46,083 nt of DNA. Source: Prochlorococcaceae cyanobacterium ETNP18_MAG_14 (lineage in GTDB: Bacteria; Cyanobacteriota; Cyanobacteriia; PCC-6307; Cyanobiaceae). The DNA is taken from the NCBI GenBank assembly GCA_030741055.1, contig JASLWC010000004.1:1-46083 (forward strand), given 5' to 3'. Position numbers and translations under genes: made by a program. Positions 1 to 11,550 of the stretch are shown here, in pieces (position 1 is the first letter of the stretch; the number at the start of each line of letters is the position of its first letter). The notes beneath the pieces were generated by a model. The model worked only from the letters and a program-made list of their open reading frames with translations. It did no database searches and was not told the origin of the DNA.

Positions 1-94
1 CTAACGGGGGATAGGTATCACTCTAACTTTCGCAACGATCACGGGGGTTCTAATTATCGCGACCATGTTGCTTAAGGTAGTACTTAAGCGAGGG

Positions 95-277
95 ATGCCG
101 CTATTGAACAAGCTCAAGCTCAACGAACTGCTCGATCAAGAGCTTTCTACTCAAGAGCTAGTTACTATTACTGGCGGTAAGGGTAGGAAACCCCACAATA
201 AGAATACAGTAAAAGTTTGGAGAGATAAATATGGCATCGTGCACCAAGAAGCCAAATTTGTGCAGACCAATTATTAA
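95..277 (+). CDS. Short peptide with double-glycine (C39-type) leader, putative bacteriocin/microcin precursor; ORF track starts at 65, ATG at 95 is preceded by a purine-rich GCGAGGG
   Basis: MPLLNKLKLNELLDQELSTQELVTITGG | KGRKPHNKNTVKVWRDKYGIVHQEAKFVQTNY; leader has the LSxxELxxIxGG pattern; basic core without Cys. Confidence 0.6.
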   Translation: MPLLNKLKLNELLDQELSTQELVTITGGKGRKPHNKNTVKVWRDKYGIVHQEAKFVQTNY

Positions 278-299
278 GTCTAGATCTTTAGATTCACCG

Positions 300-327
300 A
301 CACCCTCTGCCTTTAGGTAGGGGGTGT
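300..327 (+). terminator. Putative terminator hairpin downstream of the GG-leader peptide
   Basis: ACACCCTCTGCC-TTTA-GGTAGGGGGTGT forms a 12-bp stem (two G-U pairs), 22 nt after the stop. Confidence 0.55.
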
Positions 328-480
328 GAATTTCATCCTACTGCCATGGCTAGTTTTTGACACAACTTAAACACTTGCTATTTCAAAGCCATGATAGCTG
401 TCAGTAAGGATTGCAACACTGAGTTTCCCGTACAAACTTAGTTATTAGATCAATAGCTTTACACCTAACATTTGCAGTGT

Positions 481-618
481 ATGAATTGGGCTTTCAATAC
501 AGGTGATGAAAATCAGCAAACCAAACAAGCTCAGGCGATGAAAAAATGGATTGCGGATGAACCCCTCAGAAAGCGTCTATGGCAAAAACATTACCGCCAA
601 GCAAATACTTCTAGTTGA
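481..618 (+). CDS. Hypothetical small protein (45 aa)
   Basis: ATG-initiated ORF read directly: MNWAFNTGDENQQTKQAQAMKKWIADEPLRKRLWQKHYRQANTSS*. Confidence 0.35.
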   Translation: MNWAFNTGDENQQTKQAQAMKKWIADEPLRKRLWQKHYRQANTSS

Positions 619-629
619 TAGGGAAGGTA

Positions 630-812
630 TTAGCGTTCTGCTGATCCTTCCACTTCATCTGGGTTATCTAGTGACCAATCCCGTAGTGCGGCAATTATTA
701 CGAACCAGCTAAGTCGCAGTCTTGCAAGCAGACCTGGGTTTTGAGCAAGCTCAGCATATTTGGCGCGCCCACAGGGCGTTTTGATCCAGGTATTGATGTT
801 TGAGTGAGTCAT
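630..812 (-). CDS. Hypothetical protein
   Basis: 60 aa ORF, no competing ORF; family not recognised. Confidence 0.4.
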   Translation of the reverse strand: MTHSNINTWIKTPCGRAKYAELAQNPGLLARLRLSWFVIIAALRDWSLDNPDEVEGSAER

Positions 813-850
813 GTTCTTGGTTGGTGCTCCTAGCCTAGGAATGCTGAACT

Positions 851-2962
<2,112 letters not shown>

Positions 2963-3382
2963 TTACGAATCGATGGGCACAATGCGATCGATGCGCCATG
3001 AATCGTCAACCTTGGAGAATGTGAAATCCATTTTTAATTCATCCTTACCATCAGATTTCAGCTTGATTGTGAGGATGACTTGACCTTCTTGGAGCCTGGG
3101 CCGACCGGATTTGAGATTTCTGTAGCGGTTGAGTTTTAGACCGGCCAGGAAGTTGATGAACTGCTGTCTATTCACGTGCTGCCGATAGGTCTTGGTGGTC
3201 AGCAAGTAGGCAGCATCAATTCGACCTGCGGCCACCTGAGTGAAGAACTGCTTAATCAGGGGGTTGATTCCCCTGGCACTGAATACCAGCCTTACAGCGG
3301 TGATGGTCCAGTAGAGCAGAAGGGCACCAGCTCCGGCCAGCAGGGCCTTGGTGCCAATATCCCGTGCTAGGGCCAGATCCAT
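2963..3382 (-). CDS. Conserved hypothetical, N-terminal TM segment plus DUF4864/NTF2-like domain
   Basis: ORF with hydrophobic N-terminus (ALLAGAGALLLYWTITAV). Confidence 0.65.
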   Translation of the reverse strand: MDLALARDIGTKALLAGAGALLLYWTITAVRLVFSARGINPLIKQFFTQVAAGRIDAAYLLTTKTYRQHVNRQQFINFLAGLKLNRYRNLKSGRPRLQEGQVILTIKLKSDGKDELKMDFTFSKVDDSWRIDRIVPIDS

Positions 3383-3507
3383 CGTCTTGTTTCTGCAATT
3401 AACAATTGAGTCTGACTGACTGGCTTCTCAAATATCTCTCTTGAGGGTCTGTGTGAAGCAGGCAGACTGTCAGAGCTTGACTCAGGGGCCTGCCCCAGAC
3501 GACTTAA

Positions 3508-4056
3508 ATGCCCCTAGTGCCCCTGTTGCCGCTTTTTCATCGCTTCAATCGGGAACATTTCAATGGGGCTTTGGTGGTTGGATCTCAGCCCCTTTTGTCC
3601 GTGCGCTGGAGTGATGGGCGTTTGCGCAAGACAGCAGGTTTCTATCGCCGTGGTTTAAGGGTTGAAGCTAGTCAGGGTTGCGAGATCGTGCTATCTCGCC
3701 CTGTGTTGGAGCTACTGCCTCAGACTGCAACAGAAAGCACCCTTTGCCACGAGATGATCCACGCTTGGATTGATCTGGTATTGCAGGTAAACGAAGGTCA
3801 TGGCCCCCACTTTCGCTCCCGGATGTCGGCCATTAATGCTGCTCAGAGACAGTTTCAGGTGAGTGTGCGCCATCAATTTCCGGTGCCAAAAACACCGCCG
3901 AGGTGGTGGGCGGTTTGTCCTCGTTGTGGTCTGCGTTCTCCTTACCAGCGGCGTGTTGATCGGGCAGCCTGCCGGCAATGTTGTGACCGTCACTATGGGG
4001 GTAGCTGGCATGGCAGCTGTGTGCTCGTCTATGAACCTGCGTATCAGGAGGCTTGA
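3508..4056 (+). CDS. SprT-like zinc metalloprotease-family protein
   Basis: CHEMIHAWID (HExxH-like HEMIH) and C-terminal zinc ribbon CPRCG...CRQCC. Confidence 0.85.
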   Translation: MPLVPLLPLFHRFNREHFNGALVVGSQPLLSVRWSDGRLRKTAGFYRRGLRVEASQGCEIVLSRPVLELLPQTATESTLCHEMIHAWIDLVLQVNEGHGPHFRSRMSAINAAQRQFQVSVRHQFPVPKTPPRWWAVCPRCGLRSPYQRRVDRAACRQCCDRHYGGSWHGSCVLVYEPAYQEA

Positions 4057-4155
4057 GTGGAAATATTTCTTGGCGTGCTTCAGGTCAGTGGGGTTTCAAT
4101 TGCCTTGATCGGTTGGCAACGGGAACAGTGGTTGCAGCGGCGGCGGCGGCGGTAA
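4057..4155 (+). CDS. Possible 32-aa hydrophobic small protein with Arg tail (GTG start)
   Basis: VEIFLGVLQVSGVSIALIGWQREQWLQRRRRR*, starts directly after the SprT-like stop codon. Confidence 0.35.
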   Translation: MEIFLGVLQVSGVSIALIGWQREQWLQRRRRR

Positions 4156-4164
4156 CGTCGAAGC

Positions 4165-4686
4165 ATGGATACACCACGCCAACCTCGTCAAAGGTCCAGG
4201 GATCCGTTGGACCGTCGTTTTGATCAGTGGATCGAGACGGGGCGTCAGTTGGTAGATGGTGTAGCTGGCACCCGCCCAGGTCAGCGTGGCTCGGGTCGCA
4301 CAGATCGCCGCTCTACTCCGAGCCTGGGAACGGTTGGACGCTGGGTGGGAGACAAAATTGATTGGTTCCTGGAAGAGGATGAAGACTGGCTGGAGCCCTG
4401 GCAGGCTGAGACTCAGCCCACTGCGTCTGCAACTAAGCGACCCCTGGAGGCCATCTCTCGCCGTGCTCCTCCAGTGATATCTCCAGCTTCTACTGATAGT
4501 GATGATGTCTCTTGCGCGGATGAATGGCCCGATGAGTCATCTTTTCAGGTTGATCATTGGCAACGTCGTCCACCAGAGCGGATTGCTGTTGAAGGAGTTT
4601 CGAATAGCTATCCATCAGTCCCAGACCCATCCGAACGCCCCCTGGGTCGACGACCTCTGCCGCGCTCTAGTCGGCGACGTGAATGA
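4165..4686 (+). CDS. Conserved hypothetical, basic/acidic low-complexity protein
   Basis: 173 aa ORF, colinear with upstream genes. Confidence 0.6.
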   Translation: MDTPRQPRQRSRDPLDRRFDQWIETGRQLVDGVAGTRPGQRGSGRTDRRSTPSLGTVGRWVGDKIDWFLEEDEDWLEPWQAETQPTASATKRPLEAISRRAPPVISPASTDSDDVSCADEWPDESSFQVDHWQRRPPERIAVEGVSNSYPSVPDPSERPLGRRPLPRSSRRRE

Positions 4687-4721
4687 GAATTTGTGAGATT
4701 ATTAGCCTTAATTAGGCCACT

Positions 4722-4751
4722 CACTCAAGCTGCAGCGCTGCAGCTTGAGTG
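4722..4751. terminator. 30-nt perfect palindrome, possible bidirectional terminator between convergent genes
   Basis: CACTCAAGCTGCAGC|GCTGCAGCTTGAGTG; both halves exactly reverse-complementary; no clear T-tract. Confidence 0.4.
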
Positions 4752-5174
4752 GTGTGTTCTTTGTGAGACTCGAAAATGGCAGCCACGTTGAGCTAGTTGA
4801 TTATTGACATCACCAACAAGCTCTTCAGGAAGATCTTCAGACATTTGTTCGGCAGTGGCATTGATGGAGGGGGATCCCTCTTCAAGGGCTTCAATTAGCT
4901 GGACCCATTGATCCACCTGAATTGTTCGGCTGATTTGTTGGTAGCCGCATTTCTCTAGCAAAGCTCTGCAGATTGAGGCATTCCATAAAGCTGTGCGTGG
5001 TGGGGTTTGGGGTCCATGTTTGTGTGCGGCACCAGCTTCAAGGGCTCCTGGAGTAGGTCTTCCATGTCGATCGCGCCAGCCCTGTTGCTGTAGGGCTCGG
5101 CCGCAATTGATTGCCGAGATGCCGTAGATGCGTCCGAGATCAGTGAGGCTGAGCCAGGTCTGTGAGGGTGCCAT
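4725..5174 (-). CDS. Hypothetical protein
   Basis: 149 aa ORF; family not recognised. Confidence 0.6.
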   Translation of the reverse strand: MAPSQTWLSLTDLGRIYGISAINCGRALQQQGWRDRHGRPTPGALEAGAAHKHGPQTPPRTALWNASICRALLEKCGYQQISRTIQVDQWVQLIEALEEGSPSINATAEQMSEDLPEELVGDVNNQLAQRGCHFRVSQRTHHSSCSAAA

Positions 5175-5265
5175 GGAGAGGGGAACCGCTGCGGCTATCT
5201 TCTCGAACGCATAACGGTTGGCAAGTTGTCAAGTTGTAAACCAAATTAACCAGCAAATCTGTTGA

Positions 5266-5844
5266 TCAGCAGATTCGAATTCCTTTTCTGGGAGCTGGTC
5301 CTAGCCACATTTCTAGCTCTGGGCTGAACACTTCTCTGATCACTGTTAGTTCGCGCTCTTGGCGAAAGAAGCGGTAATGCCGGCTCCAAAATGGTCCCGC
5401 TCGGCAGAATTTCGACTCCAGCCAGTCGGCGGTCACAAGGGCAAGTCCATCCACTTCACGAAAGAGTTCTGAGCGACCTTTTGTAAGGCTGTCCCAGATT
5501 GGTTGATTGCGATTGTGTAGGTGTTTTTCGGCTTCATCGTGATTCCACCAGCTTTCGGCCCAGGCCAGGGTATGGGAACCGCAGGTCAACCACACCTGGC
5601 GCCTCAGCAGCGGTGGTTTAAGTTCGCTCACCTCCTTGGGTGCTGATTTATCGGCAGTGGGTTCCGGTTGCATGGTAATTAGCGTCACCTGTACTTCATG
5701 GCCGGTCAGTAACCGCAGGTGGCGGGTTGGGCTGCCGTCTCCAAGCAGCAGCAGTCGCCAAGGACCGGGCAATTGCCAGGGGCCTTCACCAGAGAGCACT
5801 GCCTTGGTGGGAGCGTCCCAGATTCGTGTTGGGGAGATCAGCAC
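5266..5844 (-). CDS. Chorismate lyase-family protein (cyanobacterial type)
   Basis: 192 aa; resembles chorismate lyase (RRQVWLTCGSHTLAWAESWWN, GRSELFREVDGLALVTADWLESKFCRAGPFWSRHYRFF). Confidence 0.65.
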   Translation of the reverse strand: MLISPTRIWDAPTKAVLSGEGPWQLPGPWRLLLLGDGSPTRHLRLLTGHEVQVTLITMQPEPTADKSAPKEVSELKPPLLRRQVWLTCGSHTLAWAESWWNHDEAEKHLHNRNQPIWDSLTKGRSELFREVDGLALVTADWLESKFCRAGPFWSRHYRFFRQERELTVIREVFSPELEMWLGPAPRKGIRIC

Positions 5845-5858
5845 TGATGGGGACTGGC

Positions 5859-6557
5859 TCAGAAGGCGCCTCCAATGTTGAGGCGACGCTGCTTGCCTTG
5901 GCGTTCAATGACGGCCCCGTTTGCGCTCACTGTGGCTACTCGCCAGTTGCTGCTGCCGATGTTCTCACCTGGTGTCGCGGAGGTAGAGGTTTGTCCCATC
6001 TGAAAGATTGCCGAGCTATTGCCACGGGGGCCATGCACTACACCTACTAGTACGGGCACTGTTTCGTCTGCATCTTGCTGAATTTGACTTGAATTAGAGG
6101 AGAACCTTTCTTTACCGATGGGAATGGTCACAGCTTCCAAGCCCTTCAGCCAAGCAGGATCAGGCGGAGGTGGTGGAAGTTCTGCCAGCTCACCGCTAGG
6201 GCTTTGCTTACTGATCTCCAAGCTGTAGCCCGCTCCCTGGGCAGTTGTTTGAGATGCGTTGGGTAGCTTGCTAATACGCTCGATTAGCAGCAGATTTCGT
6301 TCTCGATCTAGTTGGGCTTGTGAGGCTTGCCAGTGATGAGCAAGCCATAAACTGCTGATCAGACCAGTAGTTGCCAAGCCAGCAAGACTGAGCATTGGCC
6401 AGGATGGGCGTTTGCTGATCACGTGGTCGTGGATATGCACCTTGGCAGCGTTCATAGGTACCTCTGGATCACTGAAAACACGATCCATTACCTGTTCAGC
6501 CTTTAGGTTCCAGTAGGCCTTAGAGGTGGTGAGGCGAGAGTTCACCGGCAGTCTCAA
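5859..6557 (-). CDS. Conserved hypothetical membrane-anchored protein
   Basis: One TM segment (PMLSLAGLATTGLISSLWLA), Pro-rich linker. Confidence 0.6.
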   Translation of the reverse strand: MRLPVNSRLTTSKAYWNLKAEQVMDRVFSDPEVPMNAAKVHIHDHVISKRPSWPMLSLAGLATTGLISSLWLAHHWQASQAQLDRERNLLLIERISKLPNASQTTAQGAGYSLEISKQSPSGELAELPPPPPDPAWLKGLEAVTIPIGKERFSSNSSQIQQDADETVPVLVGVVHGPRGNSSAIFQMGQTSTSATPGENIGSSNWRVATVSANGAVIERQGKQRRLNIGGAF

Positions 6558-6569
6558 TCACACCCAAAG

Positions 6570-8531
6570 TTATCGATCTTGACCAGAGGCGGCGAGGGTG
6601 CGGCGTTTTTCTAGCTCCAGCCAGATCAGTAGGGCGTTGAGATCAGCCTTGCTTACTCCGGGAACATGGCTGGCCTCAGCCACACTGAGTGGCCGTATAT
6701 TTGCGAGTTTTTCGCGTGCTTCTTGAGAGAGGGTAAGGATTTTGGTGTAATCGATATCTGTAGGTAGGCGTCTTTGCCCCTGTCGCTTTACTTGATCGAT
6801 TTGTTGTTGCTGTCGTTGTAGGTAACCGCTGTATTTAATATCGATTTCGGCTCCTTCTCGCACCGCTAGGGGTAGGTTTGGATCAGCCAGGCCATGTCTT
6901 ACCAGTTCGCCAGTGTGCATTCCTGGTCGGCGTAGAAGATTCGCCAAGGTGATCGATCCCTTGATTTTGGCGCCGGTTTCTGTTTCTACGGCAGCTGCTC
7001 TGGGATCGCTTGCTTTGAGGCGTTGTTTTTCAAGTCGCTGCTTTTCGGTTTCTAGAGCTGTTTGTTTGCTCTTGAATAGTTGCCAGCGGCTTGCGTCGAT
7101 AAGTCCTAGCTGATGGCCGATGGGGGTTAGACGACGGTCTGCGTTATCTCCACGCAGCACCAGGCGGTATTCGCTACGGCTGGTGAGCACTCTGTAGGGC
7201 TCGTGCAGGTCATTGCTGACAAGATCATCAATCATTGTGCCGATATAGCTGTCCTCGCGTGGAAATCGCACGGCTTCCTTGCCCTGAACTAAACGGGCGG
7301 CATTGAGGCCGGCCACCAGCCCTTGAGCAGCTGCTTCTTCATAGCCGGTGGTGCCATTTAGCTGGCCGGCGCTAAACAGTCCGGCCACTCGCTTGGTTTC
7401 CAGTGAAGGCTTGAGTTGAGTAGCAGGAAGGTAGTCGTAATCGACTGCGTAGGCTGGACGAAGCATCAGGCATTGCTCCAGGCCCGGTAAGGTACGCAGC
7501 AGTTCAAGTTGAAGCCGTTCTGGAAGTCCGGTAGAGAAGCCCTGCACATAGATTTCTGGTGTGTCGCGACCTTCGGGTTCCAGGAAGATTTGATGTGAGC
7601 TCTTATCAGCGAAGCGCACGATTTTGTCTTCAATAGAAGGGCAGTAGCGGGGTCCTTTGCTGTCAATAAAGCCGCCGTAGATAGGTGTCAGGTGGAGGTT
7701 GTCTTTGATCAGCTGATGAGTGATCGCTGTGGTCCGGGTGATATGGCAGCTCATTTGTTCTCCGCTTACCCAGGCTTTTGGGTCGAAAGAGAAGAAGCGA
7801 TCTGCTGCATCACTGGGCTGTTCCTCCAGTTGGTCGAATGCGATGCTGCGCCGATCGACTCTGGCTGGTGTACCTGTTTTAAGTCGATCGGTGTGCAGGC
7901 CTAGTTTCTGTAGGGCCTCGGTGAGTCCCTCTACTGCTTGTTCACCGGCTCGGCCTGCTGGCATTGACTTATTGCCTATCCAGATCTGCCCGCCAAGGAA
8001 GGTGCCTGCTGTGAGGATTACAGCTTTGGCGCTGTAGACGCTGCCGAAATAGGTGCTCACACCAGTAATTTGAGCTGCATGGCCATGCGCTGGCTCCCAG
8101 TTCTCGTCAGCGCCTGAGTAATCACCATTCACTTCAAGACCAGTCACCATTGCTTCGCGAAGGGTGAGGTTGGCTGTCTGCTGCAGTATTTGCAGCATCT
8201 GTCGGCAATAGAGACGCTTATCAGTTTGGGCGCGCAAGGCCCAGACTGCTGGACCACGGCTTGCATTGAGCATGCGTTTTTGCAGTGCCGTTGCGTCGGC
8301 TAGGCGTCCGATAACTCCGCCGAGGGCATCCACCTCATGAACCAGTTGGCTCTTGGCTGGACCACCTACTGCAGGATTGCAGGGCTGCCAGGCGATGCGG
8401 TCGAGGTTGAGGGTGAACAGTGCTGTGGATAGGCCCAGCCGCGCTGTTGTAATCGCTGCTTCGCAGCCGGCGTGACCACCACCGACGACTATTACATCGA
8501 ATTGTTCGTTAACTGGAGCACTTAAGGGCAT
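6570..8531 (-). CDS. mnmG: tRNA uridine-5-carboxymethylaminomethyl synthesis enzyme MnmG (GidA)
   Basis: 653 aa; FAD motif [51 protein letters not shown]. Confidence 0.98.
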   Translation of the reverse strand: MPLSAPVNEQFDVIVVGGGHAGCEAAITTARLGLSTALFTLNLDRIAWQPCNPAVGGPAKSQLVHEVDALGGVIGRLADATALQKRMLNASRGPAVWALRAQTDKRLYCRQMLQILQQTANLTLREAMVTGLEVNGDYSGADENWEPAHGHAAQITGVSTYFGSVYSAKAVILTAGTFLGGQIWIGNKSMPAGRAGEQAVEGLTEALQKLGLHTDRLKTGTPARVDRRSIAFDQLEEQPSDAADRFFSFDPKAWVSGEQMSCHITRTTAITHQLIKDNLHLTPIYGGFIDSKGPRYCPSIEDKIVRFADKSSHQIFLEPEGRDTPEIYVQGFSTGLPERLQLELLRTLPGLEQCLMLRPAYAVDYDYLPATQLKPSLETKRVAGLFSAGQLNGTTGYEEAAAQGLVAGLNAARLVQGKEAVRFPREDSYIGTMIDDLVSNDLHEPYRVLTSRSEYRLVLRGDNADRRLTPIGHQLGLIDASRWQLFKSKQTALETEKQRLEKQRLKASDPRAAAVETETGAKIKGSITLANLLRRPGMHTGELVRHGLADPNLPLAVREGAEIDIKYSGYLQRQQQQIDQVKRQGQRRLPTDIDYTKILTLSQEAREKLANIRPLSVAEASHVPGVSKADLNALLIWLELEKRRTLAASGQDR

Positions 8532-8577
8532 AGGGCCCGTGGAGTTTTAGAGCAGGTGCAATCAATCTATGGCTGCT

Positions 8578-9996
8578 TTAGGCGGCCAGATTGCGGAAAC
8601 GTGTGAATTGGGGTTCGAAAAGTAGCTTTACGGTGCCGACTGGGCCGTTGCGGTGCTTGGTCACGATTACTTCGGTGATTCCGCGGTCGGCGGTTTCTGG
8701 GTTGTAGTACTCGTCGCGGTAGATCATCAGAACCAAGTCAGCGTCTTGCTCGATTGAGCCTGATTCGCGCAGGTCACTGAGCATTGGGCGTTTGTTGGTG
8801 CGTGACTCAACTCCACGGCTGAGCTGTGATAAGGCAATAACCGGTACGTTCAGTTCCCGTGCCATGCCCTTGAGGCCGCGGGTAATCCGCGAGAGTTCCT
8901 GTACTCGGTTGTCAGGGGTTGAGCCTTCCATTAGCTGTAGGTAGTCGATTACTACAAGACCTAGTTCTTTGCCCTGTTCGGCCATCAGTCGCCTGCATAG
9001 GGAGCGCATCTCCAGAACGCCTGAGTTGGGTTTGTCATCTATATAGATGGGTAGTTGTCCAAGGGTGTTGATGCCTTGGCCTAGTAGAGGCCATTCCTCT
9101 TGTCGCAAACGGCCTGTTCTGAGCCTGCTGCTCTCAATACCAACTTCCATTGAAAGAAGGCGATAGGTGAGCTGCTCTTTGCTCATTTCCAGGCTGAAAA
9201 CGCATACAGGCAGGTTGTGGAGTTGGGCCACGTTCTTGGTCAGGTTGAGCACCATGGAGGTTTTTCCCATGGCGGGGCGTCCAGCAACGATGATCAGGTC
9301 ACTGCGTTGCAGGCCTTGGGTCATTGCATCGAGGTCGTAGAAGTTCACCGGGATGCCGGCCACTGAGGTGCCAAGCGAGCGACTTTCTATCTCGTTAAAG
9401 GTGCTGGTGAGGATTTCTGCGGTCGGTGTAAGTCCTTTGGATGGCTTTTCTTGGCTAATCGCAAAAATCGTTTGTTCTGCTTTATCGAGAACTTGTTCCA
9501 TCGGCAGGGCTTGGTCAAAGCCGAGCTGAATGACTTCGTTCCCTGAGCGAATTAATTGACGCCTCAGAAACTTATCCATTACCAATCGGGCTACTTGCTC
9601 GATCGATGCCGTGGAGGCGACGCGTTCTACTAGCTCAATTAGACGGTTGCTACCACCGACCTTTTCTAGAGATCCGGTATCTGCCAGCCAGGCGCTCATC
9701 GCTGTGAGGTCTGTGGGCTTGCCCTGGCTGTGAAGCATCAGGGCTGTACGGAAGATTTCTCGATGGGCGTTGAGATAAAAAGCCTCAGGCTGTAGTACAT
9801 CGACCACTCGGCCGATGGCATCAGGATCAAGCAGGATGCCGCCTAGTACAGCTTCCTCTGCCTCCAGATTTTGAGGAGGCACGGAATCCGGTAGGGCTTC
9901 AAATCTTGGTTCTCGTGAAGTGTTAGATGCTTTTCTGAAGGGCCTAGACCCCTCCGCGGCGGTGTCGCCGTTGCTTGGTAGGGGGGCGCTCACCAT
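8578..9996 (-). CDS. dnaB: Replicative DNA helicase DnaB
   Basis: Walker A AGRPAMGKTS; VVIDYLQLM; SDLRESGSIEQDAD. Confidence 0.98.
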   Translation of the reverse strand: MVSAPLPSNGDTAAEGSRPFRKASNTSREPRFEALPDSVPPQNLEAEEAVLGGILLDPDAIGRVVDVLQPEAFYLNAHREIFRTALMLHSQGKPTDLTAMSAWLADTGSLEKVGGSNRLIELVERVASTASIEQVARLVMDKFLRRQLIRSGNEVIQLGFDQALPMEQVLDKAEQTIFAISQEKPSKGLTPTAEILTSTFNEIESRSLGTSVAGIPVNFYDLDAMTQGLQRSDLIIVAGRPAMGKTSMVLNLTKNVAQLHNLPVCVFSLEMSKEQLTYRLLSMEVGIESSRLRTGRLRQEEWPLLGQGINTLGQLPIYIDDKPNSGVLEMRSLCRRLMAEQGKELGLVVIDYLQLMEGSTPDNRVQELSRITRGLKGMARELNVPVIALSQLSRGVESRTNKRPMLSDLRESGSIEQDADLVLMIYRDEYYNPETADRGITEVIVTKHRNGPVGTVKLLFEPQFTRFRNLAA

Positions 9997-10057
9997 GAAG
10001 AAGAGCAGACGTTATAGGGAGACCCACTCTGCCTTGTTAAGCAAGCCTTGCCAGGGA

Positions 10058-10516
10058 TCAGTAGCTAACTACTTCGAGGTTGATTTCGGCATTCACTTCA
10101 TTGTGAAGCTTCACTTGCACCTTGTAGCTACCGGTGCGGTGGATTTCGGGGACGATGATGTTGCGGCGGTCGATCTCTTTCTTAGTGGCCGCTTCGATTG
10201 CTTCGGCTACATCACCATTGGTGACAGTGCCAAATAAGACGTCGTCTTCACCGGTTTGCTTCTTAACAGTGAACCGTCCAATGGTGACCATGGCGGTTTG
10301 GAAGTCGAGGGCTTCCTGTTTTAGTGCCGCTTGATGTTCAGCCTGCTTGGCTTGACGGTGAGCGACCTGTTTCATTACGGCTGGTGTCACAGGGACGGCC
10401 TTGCCGTAGGGAAGTAGGAAGTTGCGTGCGTAACCAGGAGCAACTTCCACCAAGTCGCCGTCTTTACCGAGGCTGAGAACTTCCTCGTTGAGGACGACTT
10501 TTACACGCTTGGCCAT
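10058..10516 (-). CDS. rplI: 50S ribosomal protein L9
   Basis: [40 protein letters not shown]. Confidence 0.98.
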   Translation of the reverse strand: MAKRVKVVLNEEVLSLGKDGDLVEVAPGYARNFLLPYGKAVPVTPAVMKQVAHRQAKQAEHQAALKQEALDFQTAMVTIGRFTVKKQTGEDDVLFGTVTNGDVAEAIEAATKKEIDRRNIIVPEIHRTGSYKVQVKLHNEVNAEINLEVVSY

Positions 10517-10560
10517 GGTTAATGAAAGGACGGACGACGACTGATTAGCGATCGATCACC

Positions 10561-11499
10561 TTACGACGTGATCGGTAGCTGAATCTTGCGAGCCAAACCA
10601 AGAGCTCGCAGCAGCCTGATGTGTTGCCAGGTGAGGTCGATCTGACCGCGCTGCATGCCGTGAATAGCTGAGTGCGGGAAGGCGTGATGGTTGTTGTGCC
10701 AACCCTCACCGAAGGTTAGTGCTGCTACCCAGGGATTGTTGCGGGAGTTCTCACCGGTCTCGAAGACCACGCTGCCCCAGCAGTGAGTGGCAGAATTCAC
10801 CAGCCAGGTGATGTGATAAACGATCACTAGGCGAAGGGGGATCCCCCAGAGCACTAGTGCCCAGCCGCCGCCGGCAGCTCCGCTGACGCTACCGATCCAG
10901 AACAGCAGACCAGCCAGGGGTAGTTGCAACAACAGGAAGTATTTATTCAGCCAACGGTGATAGGGATCACGGGCCAGATCAACTGATAGGCGAGGCACTG
11001 TCCGCATGGCTGGAATCGGTTCGAACATCCAGCCCATGTGGCTCCACCAGAAGCCTTTATGACTGTTGTGGTGGTCGGCGTCGGTATCGGAAAACTTGTG
11101 GTGGTGGCGATGGAGCCCGACCCAGTCGATCGGCCCGTGCTGACAGCTCAAGGCACCACAGGTAGCAAAAAAGCGTTCCAGCCAACGAGGAACTCGGAAG
11201 GAGCGGTGCGAGAGCAGGCGGTGGTAGCCGATCGTCACTCCTAGGCAGGCGGTAACCCAGTAGAGGACGAGTAGGGTTGTGATCGCTTGCCAGCTCCAGA
11301 AACTGGGCTGCAAAGCGTATATAGCTAGAACATGAATGGCGATCATGAATCCGATCGTTCCCCAACGCCTTGATTCTTTCGCTGGGCAAATAGCCGGGCG
11401 GCGGAAGGGGCGCTGAAGGTTTGATGACAGGGTTAAGGCCTTGTGCGAAGCTACGGGTCTACTCACCGAAGAACGCGTTCTTATCACTCTTGAAGCCAT
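10561..11499 (-). CDS. Acyl-lipid/acyl-CoA fatty acid desaturase (DesC-like), copy 1; ATG at 11499 preferred over GTG at 11532
   Basis: Histidine boxes HRLLSH, HRHHHK, HNNHH. Confidence 0.9.
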   Translation of the reverse strand: MASRVIRTRSSVSRPVASHKALTLSSNLQRPFRRPAICPAKESRRWGTIGFMIAIHVLAIYALQPSFWSWQAITTLLVLYWVTACLGVTIGYHRLLSHRSFRVPRWLERFFATCGALSCQHGPIDWVGLHRHHHKFSDTDADHHNSHKGFWWSHMGWMFEPIPAMRTVPRLSVDLARDPYHRWLNKYFLLLQLPLAGLLFWIGSVSGAAGGGWALVLWGIPLRLVIVYHITWLVNSATHCWGSVVFETGENSRNNPWVAALTFGEGWHNNHHAFPHSAIHGMQRGQIDLTWQHIRLLRALGLARKIQLPITS

Positions 11500-11523
11500 G
11501 AGCGATCCGTCGAATGTTCGCAA

Positions 11524-11548
11524 ATTATACACGATACGGATCCGTATC
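11524..11548 (-). promoter_or_regulatory. Putative -10 box and palindromic operator of desaturase copy 1
   Basis: TATAAT on minus strand at 11529-11524; perfect palindrome GATACGGATCCGTATC at 11533-11548. Confidence 0.5.
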
Positions 11549-11550
11549 TA

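Noticed and set aside
4139-4153. (CGG)5 run as a microsatellite
   Set aside because: Short and explained as Arg codons or GC-rich coding sequence.
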